A stretch of DNA of 9,671 bases from Rhizobiaceae bacterium. GTDB taxonomy: Bacteria; Pseudomonadota; Alphaproteobacteria; Rhizobiales; Rhizobiaceae. Positions 1 to 6,121 of this stretch are shown in pieces. A model generated the notes under the pieces. It made no database searches, was not told where the DNA came from, and saw nothing but the letters and a program-made list of their open reading frames with translations. Numbering within the stretch: position 1 is the stretch's first letter; every line of letters begins with the position of its first letter. The stretch covers positions 1-9,671 of the forward strand of contig JAGWJK010000098.1 of NCBI GenBank assembly GCA_028865845.1, read 5' to 3'. Both the position numbers and the translations under genes were made by a program.

Positions 1-765
1 AAGAACGCCTCGGTGGACGACACCAAGGAAGCACTTGCAAATGCCGGCCTCACCACCGAATTCATGCCGATCCCGCTGACGGTGGTCGTGCTCAAGATCG
101 GCGGCCGGCTGATCATGATGGATGCCGGTTCGGGCGTCGGCCAATGGCAGGAAAACGCAACGCATCTTCCCGCCAACATGGCAGCAGCCGGCATCGACTA
201 CAAACATATCGACACCATCATGATCTCGCATTTCCATCCGGACCACGTCTGGGGCCTGATGGAGAAGGGCACCAATGCGCCGGTCTTCCCGAATGCGGAG
301 CTGATCGTCAACGCCAACGAATACAACTGGTGGACTGATCCGGGCCGCGTCGACAAGCTTGCCGAAGGACGCAAGCAGGCCGGCAAGCGCATCGCAGACG
401 TCTTCCCGAAATGGAAGAACTGGAAGCTCGTCAAGGATGGCGCCGATCTCGGCTCCGGCATCCAGATGATCGAAGCGCCCGGCCACACGCCCGGCCATTC
501 GACCTTCCTGGTCGGTTCCGGCAACGAGCAGCTGCTCGTGTCCGCCGACATCATGTACGTCCCCGCGCTGCTTGCGCCGCACCCGGAATGGGAAGGCAGC
601 TACGACCAGGATGGGCCGCTCGCGGTCGTCACCCGCCACAAGCTCATCGATCGCGTGATCGCCGACAATATCAAGATCTGCGGTTCGCATTTCCCGTTCC
701 CGGGCTCCGGTACCTTCGTGAAGGACGGCAATGCCTATGGGTTTACCCCGACTGTTCAGGCCTAA
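1..765 (+). CDS. Metallo-beta-lactamase-fold metallo-hydrolase (5' end outside window)
   Basis: The frame is open from the first base of the window, so the N-terminus is probably missing. The GTG at 13 is in frame but has no clear ribosome binding site. Numbering from that GTG, the full set of dinuclear-metal ligands of the fold is present: HFHPDH (H73, H75, D77, H78), APGHTPGH (H158), SADI (D179) and GSHFPFPG (H226). Enzymes of this fold hydrolyse very diverse substrates (lactones, thioesters, phosphodiesters, beta-lactams), and the sequence alone does not fix the substrate. The next gene, 18 bases downstream, encodes an exported TPR protein, which hints that this enzyme may also be exported by a signal peptide lying upstream of the window; that is inference. 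The family call is firm and the function is open. Confidence 0.9.
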   Translation, partial: KNASVDDTKEALANAGLTTEFMPIPLTVVVLKIGGRLIMMDAGSGVGQWQENATHLPANMAAAGIDYKHIDTIMISHFHPDHVWGLMEKGTNAPVFPNAELIVNANEYNWWTDPGRVDKLAEGRKQAGKRIADVFPKWKNWKLVKDGADLGSGIQMIEAPGHTPGHSTFLVGSGNEQLLVSADIMYVPALLAPHPEWEGSYDQDGPLAVVTRHKLIDRVIADNIKICGSHFPFPGSGTFVKDGNAYGFTPTVQA

Positions 766-783
766 GGGCCAAAGGAGAGTGTC

Positions 784-1251
784 ATGACCATGAAACGCAC
801 CATTTTCGGTCTTATCGGCCTTTGTGCCGCCATGACCGTCCTGCCGCTTACGACCGCCGTCCCGGCTTTCGCGGTCGACAATATGGAATCGACCGACGCG
901 CCTGACCTAACGTCGGTGCGCGCCAAGATCGCCGCCAAGGACTATGCTGGCGCGCTCGACGAGCTCCGCGGCATTGCCGAGGACACGCAGCAGGCCGACG
1001 TCTATAACCTGATGGGCTTCACCCTGCGCAAGACCGGTGACTTCAAAACCTCGCTCACCTACTACACCAAGGCGCTGGAACTGCAGCCGGATCACAAGGC
1101 CGCCCGCGAATATCTCGGCGAGCTCTACATCGAGACCGGCGACATGGATAAGGCGAAGGAGCAGCTGGCGACGCTGACAAAGCTTTGCCCGTCAGGCTGC
1201 GAAGAGCTGGACGACCTGCAGAAGGCGATCACCGCCAAAGCCGCCAACTGA
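784..1251 (+). CDS. Exported TPR protein with C-terminal CPSGC motif
   Basis: This is a 155-residue protein. Residues 1-30 form a Sec-type signal peptide: a basic start (MTMKR), a hydrophobic core, and an AFA site with cleavage expected after A30. The mature part holds about two tetratricopeptide repeats, near 72-105 (ADVYNLMGF...ALELQPDH) and 106-139, so it probably acts as a periplasmic protein-binding scaffold. Two cysteines, C135 and C139 in KLCPSGCEELDDL, lie at the end of the second repeat and could form a disulfide or bind a metal. The start is supported by aaaggag at 771-777, 6 bases upstream; a second ATG at 790 is a weaker alternative. It follows the MBL hydrolase by 18 bases, so they are probably co-transcribed. 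The specific role is unknown. Confidence 0.88.
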   Translation: MTMKRTIFGLIGLCAAMTVLPLTTAVPAFAVDNMESTDAPDLTSVRAKIAAKDYAGALDELRGIAEDTQQADVYNLMGFTLRKTGDFKTSLTYYTKALELQPDHKAAREYLGELYIETGDMDKAKEQLATLTKLCPSGCEELDDLQKAITAKAAN

Positions 1252-1276
1252 CGGAAGAGGCAACCAGTTTCTAACA

Positions 1277-1340
1277 GGCGCTTCCTGCTTGTTGTTGTTC
1301 CGGAAGCGCCGTTGCCGGCGGATCTCGATCTGCCGGCAAC
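1277..1340. repeat. Two abutting perfect hairpins between the TPR and DoxX genes
   Basis: The first inverted repeat is GGCGCTTCC (1277-1285) with GGAAGCGCC (1302-1310), 9 of 9 paired, loop 16 bases. The second begins at the next base: GTTGCCGGC (1311-1319) with GCCGGCAAC (1332-1340), 9 of 9 paired. Its stem continues inward by a G-T pair and three more pairs, leaving a CTCG loop. Neither is followed by a T run, so a simple Rho-independent terminator is unlikely. The second stem ends 13 bases before the DoxX Shine-Dalgarno. Possible roles are mRNA stabilisation or processing, attenuation, or membership in a dispersed palindromic repeat family such as the RIME elements described in rhizobia. 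I cannot confirm family membership. Confidence 0.7.
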
Positions 1341-1364
1341 CTTACAACGGATCGGAGGTCAGTC

Positions 1365-1799
1365 ATGGATTACGAAGAGAATTCCGTCCTCGTCCACCCC
1401 ACGGACATGTGTCTGCTGTTCGGGCGCCTGCTTTTGTCGCTGCTGTTCCTGCAGGAAGGCGCCGCTCTTGCCGCCAATCTCGACGCGGCGATCGATGCCA
1501 TGGGCAAGCTCGGCGTCATTGCGCCTGTTGTCATCGCCACGATCGCGCTGCAGCTGGCTGCGGGCCTCGCCATAGCGCTTGGCCTATTTACCCGGCTGGC
1601 CGCCGTTGGCCTGGGCCTGTTCTGCCTGTCGACGGCGCTGCTGTTTCATACCAACTTCGCCAACCACAACGAGTTGCTGCATTTTGAGAAGGATCTGGCG
1701 ATAGCCGGCGGCATGTTCACGCTCGTCGTCGCCGGTGCGGGAAAATTGTCGCTGGACATGTTCGTTCAACGCCATTGGAAGACGAAGATAGCTTTCTGA
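1365..1799 (+). CDS. DoxX-family integral membrane protein
   Basis: This 144-residue protein has four predicted hydrophobic segments, near residues 16-37, 51-73, 76-95 and 108-125. The pattern FHTNFANHNELLHFEKDLAIAGG followed by GAGKLSLD near the C-terminus is typical of DoxX/YphA-type proteins. Members sit in the inner membrane. Some have been linked to thiosulfate:quinone oxidation or to redox and oxidative-stress systems, but most have no assigned reaction. The start is fixed by ggagg at 1354-1358, 6 bases before the ATG, and the length is normal for the family. It lies 113 bases after the TPR gene, with two hairpins in the gap, and may or may not share its transcript. A strong hairpin follows the stop. 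Confidence 0.88.
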   Translation: MDYEENSVLVHPTDMCLLFGRLLLSLLFLQEGAALAANLDAAIDAMGKLGVIAPVVIATIALQLAAGLAIALGLFTRLAAVGLGLFCLSTALLFHTNFANHNELLHFEKDLAIAGGMFTLVVAGAGKLSLDMFVQRHWKTKIAF

Positions 1800-1814
1800 C
1801 TTCGTCTCCCAAGA

Positions 1815-1849
1815 GATGCAGCCACCCGTGGGGGCTGGGTGGCTGCATC
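1815..1849. terminator. Bidirectional terminator hairpin between convergent genes
   Basis: GATGCAGCCACCC (1815-1827) pairs perfectly with GGGTGGCTGCATC (1837-1849) around a 9-base loop. It lies between the stop of the DoxX gene (1799) and the stop of the minus-strand YhbW-like gene (1867). Its symmetry and position suit termination from both sides. The T content downstream is modest on both strands (acaatcttc to the right, ctcttggg to the left), so termination efficiency is uncertain. Confidence 0.75.
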
Positions 1850-1866
1850 CACAATCTTCAGCAGGA

Positions 1867-2865
1867 TCACGCGGCAGGCTTGAACGAAGGCAGGGTCGCG
1901 AAAAGCTCCACCGATCTCAGCCGTGCCTCGATATCGTGGATCGGCATTGAGATGATAACCTCATCCGCTTCCGTATCCTTGATGAACCGCGACAGCTTGG
2001 CCTCCGCGGTTTCGGGCGCGCCGACGACGGCGTAGCGCAGCGTATGCTCCACCGTCAGCTTTTCCATCGGCGTCCAGAAATCATCCATGTCGCTACGTGG
2101 ACGCGGGAAGGGGCCGCGGACATTGCGCCTGAGATTGACGAATTGCTGCTGCGCCGAGGTGAAATGATATTCGGCTTCCTCGTCCGTCGATGCAGCCGAG
2201 CCCATCACCCCAACCATGACGTAGGGTTTTTCAAGCGTCGCCGACGGCGTGAAACGATCGCGGTAAATCGCGATGGCGTCGAGCAGGGCCTCCGGGGCAA
2301 AATGCGAGGCGAAGGCATATGGCAAGCCGAGGGCCGCGGCGAGGTGCGCGCTATAGAGGCTGGAACCGAGCAGCCAGATCGGCACATTGGTGCCGTTGCC
2401 GGGTACCGCAAGGATCGATTGGCTTTCATTGGCAGGACCGAAAAGCCGCTGCAACTCCACGATGTCGTTGGGGAAGCTTTGGGCTCCGGCATCGAGGTTG
2501 CGTCGCAGCGCCTGTGCAGTGCGCATATCCGTTCCGGGCGCCCGGCCGAGACCGAGATCGACGCGGCCGGGAAACAGCGCCTCGAGCGTGCCGAACTGCT
2601 CGGCGATGACCAGAGGCGAATGGTTCGGCAGCATCACGCCGCCAGAGCCGATGCGGATACGCGAGGTCGCCGCTCCGACATGGCCGATCACCACCGAGGT
2701 TGCGGCACTTGCCACACCCGGCATGCCATGGTGTTCGGCCAGCCAAAATCTGTTGTAGCCAAGCTCTTCAGCCTTTTGCGCCATGCGCTTCGAGCCGGCA
2801 AAGGATTGGCTGACCGTGCTGCCCTCGGCAACCGGCGAAAGATCGAGAATGGAAAAGGGGACCAT
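1867..2865 (-). CDS. YhbW-like LLM-class flavin-dependent oxidoreductase
   Basis: This 332-residue protein resembles luciferase-like monooxygenases of the E. coli YhbW type along its whole length. Conserved blocks are [14 protein letters not shown] at the N-terminus, [18 protein letters not shown] (41-58), [23 protein letters not shown] (72-94), [14 protein letters not shown] (100-113) and [29 protein letters not shown]. Relatives fold as TIM barrels and use reduced flavin with oxygen; the physiological substrate is not known. The frame stays open to an ATG at 2949, adding 28 residues, but those residues do not match the family and the usual length is about 335, so I chose the ATG at 2865. 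Neither start has a good Shine-Dalgarno. It is divergent from ruvC and probably monocistronic. Confidence 0.9.
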   Translation of the reverse strand: MVPFSILDLSPVAEGSTVSQSFAGSKRMAQKAEELGYNRFWLAEHHGMPGVASAATSVVIGHVGAATSRIRIGSGGVMLPNHSPLVIAEQFGTLEALFPGRVDLGLGRAPGTDMRTAQALRRNLDAGAQSFPNDIVELQRLFGPANESQSILAVPGNGTNVPIWLLGSSLYSAHLAAALGLPYAFASHFAPEALLDAIAIYRDRFTPSATLEKPYVMVGVMGSAASTDEEAEYHFTSAQQQFVNLRRNVRGPFPRPRSDMDDFWTPMEKLTVEHTLRYAVVGAPETAEAKLSRFIKDTEADEVIISMPIHDIEARLRSVELFATLPSFKPAA

Positions 2866-2934
2866 GGCAAACAACCCGAGGCGTGAAAGGGATCGATTTC
2901 CATCCCATGTAGGAGGGCTGGCGGCCCATTCCAA

Positions 2935-2956
2935 CTCTGAAGCAATCATTTCAGAG
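2935..2956. promoter_or_regulatory. Candidate operator dyad in the YhbW-ruvC divergent region
   Basis: CTCTGAA (2935-2941) and TTCAGAG (2950-2956) form a perfect 7-bp inverted repeat with an 8-base spacer. The 22-bp size and spacing suit a dimeric helix-turn-helix repressor. It lies upstream of the chosen YhbW-like start (2865) and of ruvC (3060). If the longer reading of the YhbW-like gene were real, the dyad would straddle that start codon. No regulator is assigned. Confidence 0.35.
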
Positions 2957-3001
2957 ACAGAGTTTCAGGAATGCGGAAACGGGAGGATGAAGCCGCAGCT
3001 T

Positions 3002-3016
3002 GTTTTTGTTTTGTTC
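3002..3016 (+). promoter_or_regulatory. Degenerate LexA (SOS) box upstream of ruvC
   Basis: GTTT-N7-GTTC, with the T-rich spacer TTGTTTT, differs at one base from the alphaproteobacterial LexA consensus GTTC-N7-GTTC. It sits 43 bases before the ruvC start. ruvCAB belongs to the LexA regulon commonly reported in alphaproteobacteria, which gives the site a reasonable prior. The mismatch falls in a half-site, so binding would be weaker than at the exact copy at 3576-3590. Confidence 0.45.
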
Positions 3017-3059
3017 ACATTTTGCTGGCACATCATTCCATCGAAAGATAGGTTGAACC

Positions 3060-3572
3060 ATGCAGAATACGATTCGCATCATCGGCATCGATCCCGGTCT
3101 TCGCCGTACGGGTTGGGGTATCGTCGACACGCTCGGAAACTCCCTGCGTTTTGTCGCATCGGGAACCGTGACGTCGGACGGCGACATGGACCTCGCTTCA
3201 CGCCTCTGCCAGTTGCATGACGGGCTTGCCGATATCGTTCACAGTTATAAGCCCGATGAGGCTGCGGTCGAGCAAACTTTCGTCAACAAGGATGCGGTGG
3301 CGACATTGAAGCTCGGCCAGGCACGCGGCATCGCCATGCTCGTGCCGGCCCGCGCCGGCCTGCATGTGTCCGAATATGCCCCGAATGCGGTCAAGAAGGC
3401 AGTCATCGGTGTCGGCCACGGCGAGAAGCAGCAGATCCACATGATGCTGAAGATCCTGATGCCGAAGGTGGAGTTCAAGGGCAATGACGCTGCCGACGCG
3501 CTCGCCATCGCCATCTGCCACGCCCATAATCGCGGCGGCAACCGCATGCGCATGGCGGCACTCGCGGGCTAG
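3060..3572 (+). CDS. ruvC: Holliday junction resolvase RuvC
   Basis: This 170-residue protein is a RNase-H-fold endonuclease. It cuts Holliday junctions symmetrically after RuvAB branch migration, in recombinational repair. The four catalytic acids are visible: D11 in GIDPG, E71 in AVEQTF, and D143 and D146 in [16 protein letters not shown]; these correspond to E. coli D7, E66, D138 and D141. The length is normal and nothing is truncated. The ATG at 3060 has only a weak purine stretch (gatagg) about 7 bases upstream. In most relatives ruvA follows directly; here an exact LexA box and a vapBC pair come between them. A weaker LexA-like box lies upstream. Confidence 0.98.
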   Translation: MQNTIRIIGIDPGLRRTGWGIVDTLGNSLRFVASGTVTSDGDMDLASRLCQLHDGLADIVHSYKPDEAAVEQTFVNKDAVATLKLGQARGIAMLVPARAGLHVSEYAPNAVKKAVIGVGHGEKQQIHMMLKILMPKVEFKGNDAADALAIAICHAHNRGGNRMRMAALAG

Positions 3573-3575
3573 TTT

Positions 3576-3590
3576 GTTCTTGACTTGTTC
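3576..3590 (+). promoter_or_regulatory. Exact LexA (SOS) box between ruvC and vapB, overlapping a candidate promoter
   Basis: GTTCTTGACTTGTTC is an exact match to the alphaproteobacterial LexA site GTTC-N7-GTTC (half-sites 3576-3579 and 3587-3590). It begins 4 bases after the ruvC stop and ends 37 bases before the vapB start. A -35-like TTGACT (3580-3585) lies inside it, with a weak -10 candidate TAGGTA at 3603-3608 after 17 bases. Alternatively TTGTTC (3585-3590) could pair with TATTAC (3607-3612) after 16 bases. In either case LexA binding would block RNA polymerase. It is well placed to control vapBC and, by readthrough, ruvA. It is the only exact match I found scanning the window by eye. 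Confidence 0.75.
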
Positions 3591-3603
3591 TCGGTGAAGC
3601 AAT

Positions 3604-3626
3604 AGGTATTACTTTAGAGGTATTAC
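3604..3626 (+). promoter_or_regulatory. Direct-repeat operator candidate and RBS of vapB
   Basis: AGGTATTAC occurs at 3604-3612 and again at 3618-3626, a 14-base period, with the second copy ending just before the vapB ATG. The core GGTATTACC of the second copy is close to a palindrome (GGTA-T-TACC). VapB antitoxins usually bind repeats at their own promoter, alone or with VapC, so this is the probable autoregulatory operator. The second copy also contains the likely Shine-Dalgarno (agagg, 3616-3620), so binding would affect both the promoter region and the start site. Confidence 0.6.
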
Positions 3627-3627
3627 C

Positions 3628-3876
3628 ATGCGCGTGACGGAAAAAGGTCAGGTGACCATCCCGAAAAATATTCGCAACAGTCTCAACATCGAGACCGGCA
3701 GCGAAGTTGAATTTGTGCTGAAAGAGGGTGAGGCCGTCTTGCGGCTGGTTGAGCCCTCGGCGGATGCGCGGGAACGCGATGTCCAGGCGTTCATGGATCA
3801 TATTCGTCGACACAAAGGCTCGATGTCTCTTGGGGACATGGATGGCGATGCATTTTACAAGATGTTGCGTGATTGA
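3628..3876 (+). CDS. vapB: VapB-like antitoxin, AbrB/SpoVT type
   Basis: This 82-residue protein begins with the swapped-hairpin DNA-binding domain of the AbrB/MazE/SpoVT group: MRVTEKGQVTIPKNIRN, then LNIETGSEVEFVLKEGEAVLRLVEP (to about residue 44). The acidic, helical C-terminal part (about 45-82, ending GDMDGDAFYKMLRD) fits the segment that wraps and inhibits a PIN toxin. It is expected to neutralise VapC and to repress its own promoter through the repeat at 3604-3626. The Shine-Dalgarno agagg lies 7 bases upstream. The stop overlaps the vapC start. By hand count its GC is about 53%, against about 62% in 4321-4440 of ruvA, which points to later arrival. Confidence 0.92.
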   Translation: MRVTEKGQVTIPKNIRNSLNIETGSEVEFVLKEGEAVLRLVEPSADARERDVQAFMDHIRRHKGSMSLGDMDGDAFYKMLRD

Positions 3877-4289
3877 TGGCGACGTTGATCGACACCAACA
3901 TCCTGATCGATGTTTTTCACCGCGGAAGCGCGTTCGAAGAATGGTCTGCACTTAAGCTTGAGGAAGCGCGACGTGCCGGCGCCGTCATCATCAATCCGAT
4001 CATCTACGCGGAAATGGCGGCCGGTTATGCAACGTCCTCCAGTCTGGAGGCTGCGATTTCACCCACAGCCTTCGAGCGAGAGGATTTGCCATGGGACGCG
4101 GCTTATGCCGCGGGTCAGGCATTCCTTCAGTATAAGAGAGCTGGGGGTGAAAAGCGGTCGCCACTGCCGGACTTCTATATCGGCGCGCATGCCGCGGTGC
4201 GGGGCTATCGGCTGCTGACACGAGATCCCGTTCGCTATCGCGGCTATTTTCCAATGGTTAGCCTCATCTCCCCTGAAACCCATCCCTGA
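3876..4289 (+). CDS. vapC: VapC-like PIN-domain ribonuclease toxin
   Basis: This 137-residue PIN-domain protein keeps the four acidic residues of the active site: D6 in LIDTN, E46 in YAEMAAGY, D99 in PLPDFYIGAHA and D117 in TRDP. The toxin is therefore likely to be catalytically intact. Family members are Mg-dependent endoribonucleases that cut tRNA or rRNA and stop growth when the labile antitoxin is lost. The ATG at 3876 overlaps the vapB stop by one base (TGATG), which implies translational coupling; an in-frame TTG at 3873 would add one residue. It ends only 12 bases before ruvA, so vapC and ruvA probably share an mRNA. The RNA target cannot be read from the sequence. Confidence 0.93.
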   Translation: MATLIDTNILIDVFHRGSAFEEWSALKLEEARRAGAVIINPIIYAEMAAGYATSSSLEAAISPTAFEREDLPWDAAYAAGQAFLQYKRAGGEKRSPLPDFYIGAHAAVRGYRLLTRDPVRYRGYFPMVSLISPETHP

Positions 4290-4301
4290 CGGACATCCCT
4301 T

Positions 4302-4916
4302 ATGATCGGCAAGCTGAAAGGCACAATCGAGGAGATCGGCGAGGATCATGTGCTCGTCGACGTGCATGGCGTCTGTTACGTCGCCTATTGTTCGACGCGC
4401 ACGCTGGCGAAACTCGGCTCGGTCGGCGAGGCCTGCGTTCTCGTCATCGAAACCTATGTGCGCGAGGACCAGATTCGGCTCTTCGGTTTCATGACGGCGC
4501 TGGAGCGGGAATGGTTCAACCTATTGCAGACCGTACAGGGCATCGGCGCCAAGGTGGCGCTGGCGCTGCTGTCGACGCTGACGCCGGCGGAACTAGCCAA
4601 TGCCATTGCGCTGCAGGATCGGGCCGTCGTGTCGCGCGCGCCCGGCGTCGGGCCGAAAGTTGCCGTGCGGATCGTCACCGAACTCAAGAACAAGGCGCCT
4701 GCCTTTGCCGGCGAGGCGATCAATATCGGCTTCAAGCAGGAGATCGGCGAAGGTGTTGCTTCCGCCCCTGTCGCCGACGCCGTTTCGGCGCTCACCAATC
4801 TCGGCTATTCGCGCGACCAAGCCGCCAACGCGGTCGCTGCGGCGATGAAGTCGGCCGGAGACGGAGCGGATAGCGCCAAGCTGATCCGGCTTGGCTTGAA
4901 GGAATTGTCGCGGTGA
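4302..4916 (+). CDS. ruvA: Holliday junction branch migration protein RuvA
   Basis: This 204-residue protein binds four-way junctions as tetramers and loads RuvB rings. Domain I (about 1-63) is an OB fold and includes the acidic pin [11 protein letters not shown], with E55 and D56 at the same positions as in E. coli. Domain II has two helix-hairpin-helix motifs, [13 protein letters not shown] (78-90) and [12 protein letters not shown] (113-124). Domain III (about 155-204) holds the RuvB-binding three-helix bundle ([20 protein letters not shown]). The start is conserved (MIGKLKG), but the Shine-Dalgarno is poor (acgga, 8 bases upstream). Translation may depend on ribosomes finishing vapC 12 bases earlier. 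The gene is complete. Confidence 0.98.
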   Translation: MIGKLKGTIEEIGEDHVLVDVHGVCYVAYCSTRTLAKLGSVGEACVLVIETYVREDQIRLFGFMTALEREWFNLLQTVQGIGAKVALALLSTLTPAELANAIALQDRAVVSRAPGVGPKVAVRIVTELKNKAPAFAGEAINIGFKQEIGEGVASAPVADAVSALTNLGYSRDQAANAVAAAMKSAGDGADSAKLIRLGLKELSR

Positions 4917-4958
4917 TTCTTTGCACCTTTTGGCGTTCCTCATTATTGTCGCAAACGA

Positions 4959-4983
4959 GGGGGATCGACTTAAGTCGTCCCTC
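4959..4983. other. Hairpin in the ruvA-ruvB gap
   Basis: CGACTTAAGTCG (4966-4977) is a perfect 12-bp palindrome. With one bulged T at 4965 the stem extends through GGGGGA (4959-4964) and TCCCTC (4978-4983), including one G-T pair, to a loop of TTAA. No T run follows, so a classical terminator is unlikely. It lies in the 161-base gap between ruvA (ends 4916) and ruvB (starts 5078). It could be an mRNA processing or stability element or a protein-binding site. I saw no small gene and no convincing promoter in the rest of the gap. Confidence 0.5.
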
Positions 4984-5077
4984 CGTCGAATGACATGAAT
5001 TGTGGGGCAGGCCGTGAAGCCGCGTCGATTACCGATGCCGCGGCAGCGAAACGCATACCGGGAATGGAACGTTTGAC

Positions 5078-6121
5078 ATGAGTGAAGCCGCGCGCCTGAT
5101 TTCGCCGGAAAAACGGGGCGAAGACCTGGATGCGACCTTGCGTCCGCAATCGCTGGACGAGTTTACCGGCCAGGCGGAGGCGCGTGCCAATCTCAAGGTG
5201 TTCATCGAAGCCGCGAAAGGCCGCGGCGAAGCGCTGGACCATGTGCTTTTCGTCGGTCCGCCCGGCCTCGGCAAGACGACGCTTGCACAGATCATGGCGA
5301 AGGAGCTCGGTGTCAATTTTCGCTCCACCTCCGGTCCGGTCATTGCCAAGGCCGGTGATCTTGCGGCTCTGCTCACCAATCTCGAAGAGCGGGATGTGCT
5401 CTTCATCGACGAAATTCACCGCCTGAACCCGGCCGTAGAAGAAATTCTCTATCCGGCGATGGAGGATTACCAGCTCGACCTGATCATCGGCGAAGGACCG
5501 GCCGCGCGTTCGGTGAAGATCGATCTCGCCAAGTTCACCCTGGTCGCGGCGACCACGCGTCTGGGATTGCTGACGACGCCGCTTCGCGATCGCTTCGGCA
5601 TTCCGGTGCGCCTCAGCTTCTATACGGTCGAGGAGCTGGAATTGATCGTCCGGCGCGGCGCTCGGCTGATGAACCTTCCGATGACCGAGGAGGGCGCGCG
5701 CGAAATCGCCCGCCGCGCCCGCGGTACGCCACGCATCGCCGGCAGGCTGCTGCGCCGCGTCCGCGATTTCGCCGAAGTGGCGAAGGTCGAGGCGGTGACG
5801 CGGGAGATTGCCGACGAGGCGCTGACCCGGCTGCTGGTCGACAATGTCGGCTTCGATCAGCTCGACAAGCGCTATCTCAATATGATCGCCGTCAACTTCG
5901 CGGGCGGTCCCGTCGGGATCGAAACCATCGCGGCCGGCCTTTCCGAGCCGCGCGACGCAATCGAAGACATCATCGAACCCTACATGATCCAGCAGGGTTT
6001 TATTCAGCGCACGCCGCGTGGCCGTGTTCTGACCGCAATTGCCTGGAAACATCTGGGAATGCAGCCGCCAAAAGACCTGGAGGCAGCGCAATTCCGGCTG
6101 TTCCAGGAGGATGCTGAGTGA
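5078..6121 (+). CDS. ruvB: Holliday junction branch migration ATPase RuvB
   Basis: This 347-residue AAA+ motor forms hexameric rings that pump DNA through RuvA-bound junctions. Visible motifs are Walker A GPPGLGKT (60-67), Walker B LFIDEIH (108-114), sensor 1 VAATTR (156-161), the arginine-finger region PLRDRFG (168-174) and sensor 2 [10 protein letters not shown] (217-226). A C-terminal winged helix follows (about 255-330: [13 protein letters not shown]...[10 protein letters not shown]). The start matches rhizobial RuvB ([18 protein letters not shown]), though no good Shine-Dalgarno lies at normal spacing. It follows ruvA after 161 bases containing a hairpin. Its stop overlaps the next gene by 4 bases (GTGA). 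Confidence 0.98.
   Translation: MSEAARLISPEKRGEDLDATLRPQSLDEFTGQAEARANLKVFIEAAKGRGEALDHVLFVGPPGLGKTTLAQIMAKELGVNFRSTSGPVIAKAGDLAALLTNLEERDVLFIDEIHRLNPAVEEILYPAMEDYQLDLIIGEGPAARSVKIDLAKFTLVAATTRLGLLTTPLRDRFGIPVRLSFYTVEELELIVRRGARLMNLPMTEEGAREIARRARGTPRIAGRLLRRVRDFAEVAKVEAVTREIADEALTRLLVDNVGFDQLDKRYLNMIAVNFAGGPVGIETIAAGLSEPRDAIEDIIEPYMIQQGFIQRTPRGRVLTAIAWKHLGMQPPKDLEAAQFRLFQEDAE
6105..6110 (+). promoter_or_regulatory. Shine-Dalgarno that fixes the GTG start of the phosphoesterase
   Basis: AGGAGG lies inside the 3' end of ruvB, 7 bases before the GTG at 6118. It is a full-strength ribosome binding site and supports starting the downstream protein at this GTG, which puts the twin-arginine motif at residues 4-5. 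Confidence 0.8.

Noticed and set aside
2044..2886. A 280-codon plus-strand frame across the YhbW-like gene
   Set aside because: It is antisense to a well-conserved flavin monooxygenase and shows no recognisable motif.
2866..2949. N-terminal extension of the YhbW-like protein by 28 residues
   Set aside because: The extra residues precede the conserved PFSILDLSP start, do not fit the family, and have no ribosome binding site; the usual length is reached from the ATG at 2865.
3022..3050. A sigma-70 promoter for ruvC starting at TTGCTG
   Set aside because: No acceptable -10 hexamer lies at 16-18 bases; a promoter is expected nearby but cannot be placed.
4281..4300. Short direct repeat CATCCCT at the vapC-ruvA junction as an insertion footprint
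   Set aside because: Seven bases twice at one end only, with no matching copy at the ruvC side; chance is the simpler explanation.
4935..4950. A possible second internal LexA box beginning GTTC in the ruvA-ruvB gap
   Set aside because: After the 7-base spacer the other half-site reads TTGT, too far from GTTC.
4970..6091. A 373-codon open frame on the minus strand opposite ruvB
   Set aside because: It is antisense to a full-length RuvB with all AAA+ motifs; its composition (rich in R, G, D, H) is that of a GC-rich shadow frame and no domain is recognisable.
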